From Actinomycetes bacterium (GTDB lineage Bacteria > Actinomycetota > Acidimicrobiia > Acidimicrobiales > Palsa-688), in NCBI GenBank assembly GCA_021846485.1, contig JAJZWW010000010.1:1-20566 (forward strand): a DNA stretch of 20,566 nucleotides, given 5' to 3'. Below, piece after piece: positions 15,352-20,566 of this stretch; within the stretch, counting starts at the first letter, position 1, and each line of letters starts with the position of its first letter. The notes below the pieces were generated by a model that was given only the letters and a program-made list of their open reading frames with translations, ran no database searches and was not told the origin of the DNA. The position numbers and the translations under genes were made by a program.

Positions 15352-15692
15352 CCCGGGGGCCACCCCATCCGGCGACCGCCGAGCACGTGCAGGTGGAGGT
15401 GGGGGACGGTGTTGGCGGCGTCCTCGCCGACATTGAGCACCAGCCGGTAGCCAGTGTCGAGCACCCCCTCGGCCTCGGCCACCTCCCGTGCCGTGGTCAG
15501 CATCTCGGCCAGCACCCCGGCGTGCGCGGCGGTCACCTCGGCAGCGCTGGCGATGTGGGCCCGCGGGACCACCAGCACGTGCACCGGGGCGACCGGCGAG
15601 ATGTCCCGGAAGGCGTAGGTGTGCTCGGTGTCGAGCACCACCTCGGCGGGGAGCTCGTCGGCGACGATCCGGCAGAACAAGCAGTCCGTCAC
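15348..15692 (-). CDS. HIT family protein (histidine-triad nucleotide hydrolase)
   Basis: This 114-aa protein has the complete histidine triad HLHLHVLGG (H98, H100, H102) near the C-terminus and the CLFCRI pair at 4-9 that with other residues can bind zinc in Hint-type proteins. Such enzymes hydrolyse nucleoside phosphoramidates or acyl-adenylates; the physiological substrate is unknown. GTG 15692 is chosen because the protein then starts MTDCLFCRI, typical of the family. There is no Shine-Dalgarno sequence, but TAGCGT lies seven bases upstream, predicting a leaderless mRNA. It heads the operon with phoH, ybeY, the CBS gene and era. Confidence 0.92.
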   Translation of the reverse strand: MTDCLFCRIVADELPAEVVLDTEHTYAFRDISPVAPVHVLVVPRAHIASAAEVTAAHAGVLAEMLTTAREVAEAEGVLDTGYRLVLNVGEDAANTVPHLHLHVLGGRRMGWPPG

Positions 15693-15699
15693 GGCGGGA

Positions 15700-15705
15700 A
15701 CGCTA
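15700..15705 (-). promoter_or_regulatory. Predicted leaderless promoter (-10 box) of the HIT-phoH-ybeY-era operon
   Basis: On the minus strand TAGCGT (15705-15700) is followed by seven bases and GTG 15692. Transcription is predicted to begin at or one base before the start codon. No strong -35 is seen. Confidence 0.5.
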
Positions 15706-15799
15706 CCGCCCGCCCGGACGCCGCCGGCCGACGGGACCGGGCGGGACCCGGGTCGGGGCCGTCGGGGGTGCCCACCGGGGCGTCGTCGGGGGTCGGGGG

Positions 15800-15827
15800 C
15801 CGGGGGCCGGCTCAGCGGGCCCCCCGG
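15800..15827 (-). terminator. Candidate GC hairpin at the end of the HTH gene
   Basis: CCGGGGGCC (15800-15808) pairs with GGCCCCCCGG (15818-15827), a nine-bp stem with one bulge. The HTH gene's stop codon lies in the loop. It could separate the HTH transcript from the HIT operon; no T-run is present. Confidence 0.35.
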
Positions 15828-16114
15828 CCGAGGACCTCGTCTCGGTCCTCGGCGGGCTCGCCCGCCGCCTCGGTGGAGCGGTCGTGGCCCCGCGGCTCGG
15901 GGTAGAGGTGCTCGAGGGTCCCGGGCGCGATCCTCATCCGCTCGATGAAATCCTCGACGTCGGCCGCCTGCAGGCGGATCACCCGGCCCATCTTGTAGGC
16001 GGTGAGCTGGCCCTCGTCGATGAACCGGTAGAGCGTCCGCAAGGTCACCCCGAGGCGCTCGCAGGCGTCCCGGGTCGACAGCCAGCGGATCGGGGTCTCC
16101 CCGGCGGCGCTCAC
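15812..16114 (-). CDS. Small excisionase/MerR-like helix-turn-helix DNA-binding protein
   Basis: This 100-aa protein contains an excisionase-type winged helix-turn-helix at residues 9-62: WLSTRDACERLGVTLRTLYRFIDEGQLTAYKMG followed by RVIRLQAADVEDFIERM. After it come TLEHLYPE and an acidic, probably disordered tail. It likely binds DNA as a transcription factor, comparable in size to BldC-type regulators; no integrase is nearby, so a phage excisionase role is unlikely. GTG 16114 is preferred because GGAGGTG precedes it closely and homology starts there. A longer frame from 16282 would start upstream of the predicted promoter. An upstream 38-codon frame overlaps its start. It is divergent from the LSm-like gene and may regulate it. 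Confidence 0.85.
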   Translation of the reverse strand: MSAAGETPIRWLSTRDACERLGVTLRTLYRFIDEGQLTAYKMGRVIRLQAADVEDFIERMRIAPGTLEHLYPEPRGHDRSTEAAGEPAEDRDEVLGRGAR

Positions 16115-16227
16115 GCCCCACCTCCAGGCGCCCGCCGGCCCACCCTGTGCCCCAGCCCGGCGCTCGACCCGCTCTCGCCCCGGGGTGCTGGATCGTGTGG
16201 CTGCTGCGCCATCGAGAAGCTGACCAT
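16111..16227 (-). CDS. Leaderless upstream ORF (38 aa) coupled to the HTH gene
   Basis: ATG 16227 lies six bases after TATGCT. The frame runs 38 codons, beginning MVSFSMAQQPHDPAPRGESG, and its TGA (16113-16111) overlaps the HTH gene's GTG (16114-16112). The HTH ribosome-binding site is inside the frame. The peptide is Gly/Arg/Pro-rich and I recognise no domain. It may be a leader that couples or regulates HTH translation, or a genuine small protein. The design parallels that ahead of pntA. Confidence 0.4.
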   Translation of the reverse strand: MVSFSMAQQPHDPAPRGESGSSAGLGHRVGRRAPGGGA

Positions 16228-16233
16228 GTCCCC

Positions 16234-16239
16234 AGCATA
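16234..16239 (-). promoter_or_regulatory. Predicted -10 box of the HTH transcript
   Basis: TATGCT on the minus strand is identical to the peptidase -10 box and sits six bases before ATG 16227. Upstream, CGAG-N6-CTCG at 16258-16271 is a small inverted repeat in the divergent promoter region that might serve as an operator. Confidence 0.5.
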
Positions 16240-16301
16240 CGGCGTGGGGTGCGACAGCGAGTGAAGTCTCGTGAGTTTTCATGTCGAACCGCCGTTTGAT
16301 C

Positions 16302-16307
16302 TATGGT
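16302..16307 (+). promoter_or_regulatory. Predicted leaderless promoter (-10 box) of the LSm-like gene
   Basis: TATGGT is followed by seven bases and GTG 16315. The ATG at 16303 falls inside this box, so it is probably promoter sequence rather than the start codon. A weak TTCATG at 16278-16283 could be the -35. Confidence 0.5.
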
Positions 16308-16314
16308 CCGCGGC

Positions 16315-16899
16315 GTGGACCGACCGGACCCCGACGGCGAGCTCTTGCGAGCCGCCCTCGCCGGGTGGGTCGCCGACAGCCGGGCCGAGCAGGCCGCCGC
16401 CGCCCGCTCCCGGGAGCGGTGGCTCCGCCAGCAGGCCGAGGAGGCCGCGACGTGGCTCGGCACCCTCGTCGACCTGGCCGAACGAGGCGCACCAGTGCGC
16501 CTCGAGCTCACCTCGGGCACGTTCGCCTCGGGCACCCTCGTCGGCATCGGTCGCGACATGTGCCTCGTCGCCGCCGACAACCGGCGGCCGGCCACGCTGG
16601 TGGCCCTCGCCCACGTGCTCGCCGCCAAGGCGACCCCCTCGGCCCCGCCGGTGGCCGCCGGGGACCGTCGCCCGGTGCTCGGGCTCGACCTCGCCGGTGC
16701 CCTCGGGACCCTGGCGGCCGAGCGCGAGACCGTCCGGTTGGGGCTCACCAACCGCGGCGAGGTGGTCGGCCAGCTCCTCGGAGCCGGCTCCGACGTGCTC
16801 ACGCTCCGACCGGGGACCCCGCATCGCGACCATCCCGCCAGCCGGGGCCGGACCTTCCTGCGGCTGGGCGCGGTGGTGACCTGCACCCCCCTTCGCTGA
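16315..16899 (+). CDS. Uncharacterised protein with LSm-like region
   Basis: This 194-aa protein (198 aa if ATG 16303 is used) has a charged helical N-terminus (about 10-57, Ala/Arg/Glu-rich). It is followed at about 58-100 by VRLELTSGTFASGTLVGIGRDMCLVAA, which has the strand-turn-strand pattern of Sm/LSm folds (short strands, SG.. turn, G-x-G-x-D). A second similar strand pattern, VRLGLTNRGEVVGQLLGAGSDVLTL, occurs at about 143-167, so it may contain two related small barrels. No known family name comes to mind. It lies between an HTH regulator (divergent) and the Tad pilus genes. GTG 16315 is preferred because of the leaderless promoter. RNA or protein binding is inference only. Confidence 0.75.
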   Translation: MDRPDPDGELLRAALAGWVADSRAEQAAAARSRERWLRQQAEEAATWLGTLVDLAERGAPVRLELTSGTFASGTLVGIGRDMCLVAADNRRPATLVALAHVLAAKATPSAPPVAAGDRRPVLGLDLAGALGTLAAERETVRLGLTNRGEVVGQLLGAGSDVLTLRPGTPHRDHPASRGRTFLRLGAVVTCTPLR

Positions 16900-17036
16900 A
16901 CAGCTGTCGCAAAGCTACCTTCTGGAGGCGGTGACCGGCCGCTCGCAAGCAGGTCCTCCTGACGACTCGTGGCGCGTCATGTAGGGGCGGACGGCCGATC
17001 ACCGCCTTCAAGGGGTTTTGCGACAGCTGCTGAGCT
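16895..17036. mobile_element. MITE-like element with imperfect terminal inverted repeats
   Basis: The left arm starts GCTGAACAGCTGTCGCAAAG (16895) and the right arm is its inverted counterpart ending TTTTGCGACAGCTGCTGAGC (17016-17035). Homology between the arms extends about 45 bases and includes GGCGGTGA[CT]CGGCCG. The about 45-base centre has no coding signal. The right arm matches the distant copy at 6837-6885 better than it matches its partner. The left arm covers the stop codon of the LSm-like gene. No clean target duplication is visible. A non-autonomous transposon or recombination relic is the likeliest reading. Confidence 0.5.
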
Positions 17037-17106
17037 GCGAGGGCCGGCACCGACCACCCAGAGCGTCGTATCCGACGCGGCCACCCCGGTTCGCCGGGCC
17101 GACCCC

Positions 17107-17136
17107 TCGACACGCCCAGGACGGCTGGCCTACGGT
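17107..17136 (+). promoter_or_regulatory. Predicted leaderless promoter of the SAF-domain gene
   Basis: TCGACA (17107-17112), an 18-base spacer and TACGGT (17131-17136) form a good vegetative promoter. GTG 17143 follows six bases later, so the mRNA should be leaderless. It lies about 70 bases after the MITE-like element. Confidence 0.6.
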
Positions 17137-17142
17137 CCGGAC

Positions 17143-17871
17143 GTGGCCGCCCCGGCTGCTGACGCGCGAGTCCAGCCGGATCCCCCCACCGGGCTCCGGG
17201 TCGTGGCACGCCGGGCCCGGACGGGGAGCCGGGCGATCGCCGGCGGGTTCGCGATCTCGTTCGCGGTCGTGATGATCTTCGCCGCCTGGCTGGCCACCAG
17301 GCCCGGCCGGCCGGTTCCCTACCTCGTCGCCGGCGCACCGCTGGCGGCGGGCACCCGGCTGGGCGGCGCGGACCTGCGGACCTCCCGGCTGCGGTTGCCG
17401 GCGAGCGTCTCGGGCATCGCGTCCAGCCGGCGGGCGTCCCTCGCGGGGCGGACCCTCGCGGTGTCCCTGCGCCCCGGGGAGCTCGTCACCGTACCGGAGC
17501 TGGCCCCGCGTGACGCCCAGCCGGCGATCCGGCCGGTGCCCGTCGAGGTCCCCGCCTACGAGCTGAGCGGCCTGGTGCCCGGAGAGGGCGTCGACGTGTT
17601 CCTAACCACCGGCTCGGCAGGCAGCTCCCACACCGCGCTGATCCTCCGGGGAGCCGAGGTCCTCGAGGTTCCGAGCTCGAACGGTGGCGGAGGTGGCGTC
17701 CTCGGCGGGGGAGGGGGATCGGGCTCCGAGGTGGCGGTGCTCGGGGTCCCGAGCCTCGGCGACGTCGAGTCGCTCGTCGCCGCCGCGCACGCCGGGACGA
17801 TGGACCTGGTCGTGGCGGAGCCCTCCGACGGCCACGGGCCCGGGACGGGCGGGTCTGGCGGGTCGGGATGA
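17143..17871 (+). CDS. SAF-domain, CpaB/RcpC-like pilus assembly protein
   Basis: This 242-aa protein has a short cytoplasmic N-terminus, one hydrophobic segment (about 31-51, AIAGGFAISFAVVMIFAAWL) and an extracytoplasmic SAF-like region (about 58-120; VPYLVAGAPLAAGTRLGGADL ... LRPGELVTVPEL). A second domain follows (VEVPAYELSGLVPGEGVDVFL, about 134-153) with a Gly-rich linker at 181-193. CpaB/RcpC proteins help assemble Tad/Flp pili in the envelope. This one is a reduced actinobacterial form. GTG 17143 is chosen from the promoter spacing; frames further upstream would read through the MITE-like element. The CpaE-like gene follows after 21 bases. Confidence 0.8.
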   Translation: MAAPAADARVQPDPPTGLRVVARRARTGSRAIAGGFAISFAVVMIFAAWLATRPGRPVPYLVAGAPLAAGTRLGGADLRTSRLRLPASVSGIASSRRASLAGRTLAVSLRPGELVTVPELAPRDAQPAIRPVPVEVPAYELSGLVPGEGVDVFLTTGSAGSSHTALILRGAEVLEVPSSNGGGGGVLGGGGGSGSEVAVLGVPSLGDVESLVAAAHAGTMDLVVAEPSDGHGPGTGGSGGSG

Positions 17872-17892
17872 GCGCCGAGGCCCGGGGGGCCC

Positions 17893-19182
17893 GTGGCGAC
17901 TGAGCGCTGGGTCCTTCTCGGCCTGGCCTCGTCCCGGGCCGCGTGGCTCGGGGAGCTCACCCGCTGGTCCACCTCGGGTGCCCTGCCCGCCGAGCTCGTC
18001 AAGTGCATCTCCGTCGAGGAGCTCCGGGCCCGGCTGGCGTCGGGAAGACCCTGGTCGGCGGTGCTCGTGGACACCACCGCGCCCGGCCTCGACCGGGACC
18101 TCGTCGACGCCGCGGGGAGAGCCGGCGCAGCGGTGCTGGCCGTGCGCGACCGGCGGGCCGCGCCGCGCCTCGACCCCCTGGCCGCAGGTGTCGTCGCCGT
18201 CCTGCCGGCCAACTTCGGACGCGACGAGCTGCTCGACGCGCTGGAGCTCCACGCCCGGCCCGTCGGGCGCGGGGACGGGCTCCCTCCCACCTTGGCAGAG
18301 GACGCCGAGAGCACCGCTTGGCGGGGGCGCCTCGTCGTGGTCTGCGGCCCCGGGGGGACCGGCGCGTCGACCCTGTCGGTGGCTCTCTCCCAGGGGCTCG
18401 CCGGCAACGTCCGCTACGGCGGGCGGGTAGCCCTGGCCGACCTGGCGCTGCGCGCCGACCAGGCCGTGCTGCACGACGCCACCGAGCTCGGCCCCGGCCT
18501 GCAGGAGCTGGTGGAGGCGCACCGCCTCGGCGCCGCCGCGCCCGCCGAGGTGGTCGCGGGGACCTTCGCGGTGCCCGCCCGCGGGTACCGGCTGCTGCTC
18601 GGTCTCCGCCGGCCCTCGGCGTGGTCGGCCCTGCGCCCCCGGGCCACCACCGCGGCGATCGACGGCCTGCGCCGGGCCTTCGCGGTGGTCGTGGCGGACG
18701 TCACCGGCGACGTGGAAGGCGAAGCCGAGTGCGGGTCGAGCGACGTCGAGGAGCGCAACCACCTCGCCCGCACGGCCGTCGCCCAAGCCGACCTGGTGCT
18801 GGCTGTCGGCGCGCCGGGGCTCCTCGGCGTCCATGCCCTCGCGGTCCTGCTGCGCGCGCTGGGCGCAGCCGGGGTGAGCCCCACGCGCCTGCTCCCGGTG
18901 GTCAACCGGGCACGGCGTGACCCCCGAGCGAGGTCGCAGATCTCCGCCGCGCTCGCCGACCTGGCCGCCGGCGCGACGAGCGTGGCCGGGCCGGTGTGGG
19001 TCCGCGAGCGAAGGGTCGAAGACACCCTCCGCGACGGCAGGGCGCTGCCGTCCTCGTTGGTCCACCCGCTCACCGCGATCGTCGAGGCCCGTCTCGACCA
19101 GCTCGCCGACCTGGCCCCGCCACTCCCCGAGCCGGCCCGGGTGCCCCCGGGAGCCCTCGGGGGCTGGGCCGACGAGCGCTGA
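17893..19182 (+). CDS. CpaE/TadZ-like MinD-family ATPase with degenerate P-loop
   Basis: This 429-aa protein has an N-terminal receiver-like, divergent domain (about 5-120; WSAVLVDTTAPGLDRDLVDAA and LPANFGRDELLDAL) and a C-terminal MinD/ParA-like domain (about 145-410). The P-loop is GPGGTGAST at 152-160. The lysine expected before S/T is Ala158, and the signature lysine of deviant Walker A motifs is also absent. TadZ/CpaE proteins localise the Tad machinery to a cell pole, and atypical P-loops are known in the family, so it may bind nucleotide weakly or act as a scaffold. GTG 17893 follows a GGGGGG run closely; spacing is short. It lies downstream of the SAF gene, before cpaF. Confidence 0.82.
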   Translation: MATERWVLLGLASSRAAWLGELTRWSTSGALPAELVKCISVEELRARLASGRPWSAVLVDTTAPGLDRDLVDAAGRAGAAVLAVRDRRAAPRLDPLAAGVVAVLPANFGRDELLDALELHARPVGRGDGLPPTLAEDAESTAWRGRLVVVCGPGGTGASTLSVALSQGLAGNVRYGGRVALADLALRADQAVLHDATELGPGLQELVEAHRLGAAAPAEVVAGTFAVPARGYRLLLGLRRPSAWSALRPRATTAAIDGLRRAFAVVVADVTGDVEGEAECGSSDVEERNHLARTAVAQADLVLAVGAPGLLGVHALAVLLRALGAAGVSPTRLLPVVNRARRDPRARSQISAALADLAAGATSVAGPVWVRERRVEDTLRDGRALPSSLVHPLTAIVEARLDQLADLAPPLPEPARVPPGALGGWADER

Positions 19183-19305
19183 GCCCGGCCCCCCGGCGCC
19201 GGTGGCTCCGCCGAGCTTCCGGATTGTCCTGATCTGCCGGTTCTTCTCAAGTGTTCCATGTTGCCTGGTCGTCCCAGTTCCCCCGTCATGCCCTGAAAGA
19301 GCATC

Positions 19306-19334
19306 TTGACCTTCTTCGATGCTCGGGTTAGCTT
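19306..19334 (+). promoter_or_regulatory. Predicted sigma-70 promoter of the CpaF/TadA gene
   Basis: TTGACC (19306-19311), 17 bases, then TAGCTT (19329-19334) is the best vegetative promoter in the window. The predicted start near 19341 leaves a 20-nt leader with GGGAGGAGGGAG. The cpaF-like gene can therefore be expressed independently of the SAF and cpaE-like genes. Confidence 0.65.
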
Positions 19335-19360
19335 CACCGCCGGGAGGAGGGAGCGGGGGG

Positions 19361-20566
19361 ATGCGCCAAGCGGGCAGTCGGGTCGGTGGCGACGACCAGG
19401 AGAACCCAGCCCTTCCACAGCAGTGGGACTCACCGCTGCAAGCGGTGGAACGGGCGGTTCAAGAGCGCGCCAAGGACCTCTCGCTCGACATGTCCGGCCC
19501 GGCAGCCGCCGGCGAGCTGCACCGTTTGGTGGCCGAGGAGATCGCCCGCTGGCACGCCGACTACCTCCGCGGACGGAGAGCCTTCGACCTCGCCGACGAC
19601 GAGCGGACCGCCGAGAGGGCCCTGCGCAACCTGGCCGGCTACGGACCGCTCCACCCGCTGCTGGACGACCCCGACGTCTGGGAGATCGAGATCAACGCCC
19701 CCGACGCCATCTTCGTGCGCCGCCACCGGGGCGACAGCGGGTACCACGACGAGGTCTTCCACGACGACGACCACGTCGTGCGGGTCCTGACCAAGGTCCT
19801 CGACGACGCCGGACGGTCCCACCGCAAGCTCGACCCCTCCGAGGGCCTCCAAGACGCCCAGCTCGACACCGGCGCCCGGCTGCACGTCGTCCACGCCGAC
19901 ATCGGACGCGACGGCCACATCCTGGCCAATATCCGCAAGTTCACCGGGTTGCACCTGCGGACCCTCGCCGAGCTGGTGGAGCTGGACATGCTCGACCACT
20001 GCGCGGCCGAGCTGTTGCGCGCCGCGGTGCGCGCCGGGCTGTCGGTACTGATCGCCGGACCGCCCGGGTCAGGCAAGACCACCCTTCTGTCGTGCCTGAC
20101 CGCGGAGATCGACCCTGCCCGGCGGGTGGTGATCGCCGAGGAGGTCTTCGAGACCGACTGCCCGCTGCCCAACGTGGCCCACATGCAGACCCGGCCGGCG
20201 CGCGCCGACCGGCCGGCGGTCGACCTGCGCCGGCTCGTCGCCGGGTTCTTGCGCATGGCGCCCGACGTGGCGATCGTCGGAGAGGTGAGGGACCAAGAAG
20301 CCCTCCCGTTGCTGCTGACCCTGTCGTCGGGGGTACAGGGCTTCACGACGATCCACGCGGGATCGGCTCGCCAAGCGCTCTCCAGGCTGCGTTTCGTCGC
20401 AGCTCTCGCCGGTCACCGGGAGCTGACCTTGTCGGCTCTGTCGTCGCTGGTCGCCGAGGCGGTCGACGTGGTGGTGCACTGCAGCCGGGTCGACGGGGTG
20501 CCGGTGGTGACCGAGGTGATCGCGGTGGAGGACCTCGCGGTGAGCAGCGACAGCGTGGCCTTCACG
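19361..20566 (+). CDS. cpaF: CpaF/TadA-type secretion ATPase, 3' end outside window
   Basis: The frame is open to the right edge: 402 codons are present and no stop is reached. It is a hexameric secretion ATPase of the Tad/Flp pilus or type II/IV superfamily. The N-terminal part (about 1-200) has YGPLHPLLDDPDVWEIEIN, typical of CpaF. Next come Walker A GPPGSGKTT (233-241), the Asp box IAEEVFE (259-265), Walker B VAIVGEVRD (303-311) and the His box GFTTIHAG (327-334). It powers pilin polymerisation from the cytoplasmic face of the membrane. ATG 19361 is supported by GGAGGAGGGAG and a good promoter. A few more C-terminal residues, and probably tadB/tadC and pilin genes, should lie downstream. 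Confidence 0.93.
   Translation, partial: MRQAGSRVGGDDQENPALPQQWDSPLQAVERAVQERAKDLSLDMSGPAAAGELHRLVAEEIARWHADYLRGRRAFDLADDERTAERALRNLAGYGPLHPLLDDPDVWEIEINAPDAIFVRRHRGDSGYHDEVFHDDDHVVRVLTKVLDDAGRSHRKLDPSEGLQDAQLDTGARLHVVHADIGRDGHILANIRKFTGLHLRTLAELVELDMLDHCAAELLRAAVRAGLSVLIAGPPGSGKTTLLSCLTAEIDPARRVVIAEEVFETDCPLPNVAHMQTRPARADRPAVDLRRLVAGFLRMAPDVAIVGEVRDQEALPLLLTLSSGVQGFTTIHAGSARQALSRLRFVAALAGHRELTLSALSSLVAEAVDVVVHCSRVDGVPVVTEVIAVEDLAVSSDSVAFT

Noticed and set aside
15812..16114. Phage excisionase as part of an integrated element
   Set aside because: No integrase, attachment site or phage gene is nearby; neighbours are chromosomal housekeeping and pilus genes.
16115..16282. Longer HTH protein starting at ATG 16282
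   Set aside because: The start lies upstream of the TATGCT box, the added residues have no recognisable domain, and a far better ribosome-binding site precedes GTG 16114.
16799..17338. Minus-strand open frame across the MITE-like element and SAF gene start
   Set aside because: Arg/Pro-rich shadow with no domain; it overlaps two better-supported plus-strand genes.

Overview
This window reads as chromosomal DNA of a very high-GC actinobacterium. Codon third positions are almost all G or C, GTG starts are common, and overlapping GTGA/ATGA gene junctions recur. A mycofactocin-type enzyme, a three-gene transhydrogenase, an actinobacterial-style HIT-phoH-ybeY-CBS-era cluster and a Tad/Flp pilus locus all fit Actinomycetota. 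The class Acidimicrobiia is my guess from protein style and is not proven.

Layout. (1) 1-3050, plus strand: the 3' part of a coiled-coil cell-wall glucosaminidase, then a nucleotidyltransferase-fold protein overlapping a short-chain dehydrogenase. (2) 3164-6801: an S9 prolyl-oligopeptidase-family peptidase (minus) divergent from a PLP-dependent decarboxylase (plus), with a GC-rich tandem repeat between the two promoters. (3) 6837-8275: one copy of a dispersed inverted repeat, a possible scrap of a TetR regulator, and an MftD-like FMN enzyme with no other mycofactocin gene in view. (4) 8446-11353: pntAA-pntAB-pntB, encoding proton-translocating NAD(P) transhydrogenase, preceded by a 9-codon upstream reading frame. 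(5) 11466-15705, minus strand: HIT, phoH, ybeY, CNNM/CorC and era, four of the five genes overlapping a neighbour; the set links RNA metabolism and ribosome maturation. (6) 15812-16899: a small helix-turn-helix protein with its own 38-codon upstream frame, divergent from an LSm-like protein of unknown role. (7) 16895-17036: a short MITE-like element with imperfect inverted ends. (8) 17143-20566: start of a Tad/Flp-type pilus or secretion locus: SAF/CpaB-like protein, CpaE/TadZ-like ATPase, and a CpaF/TadA ATPase cut by the right edge.

The most notable sequence-level signal is transcriptional. Six predicted transcripts begin with a TANNNT box 6-7 nt before a start codon, the signature of leaderless mRNAs. 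In two cases (pntA and the HTH gene) the leaderless frame is a short upstream ORF whose TGA overlaps the GTG start of the real gene and which contains that gene's Shine-Dalgarno sequence. This looks like a translational-coupling leader design. Many long reading frames on the opposite strands are GC-driven shadows and were left out. No intergenic stretch exceeds 300 bases. I saw no tRNA, rRNA or CRISPR, and no complete insertion sequence.
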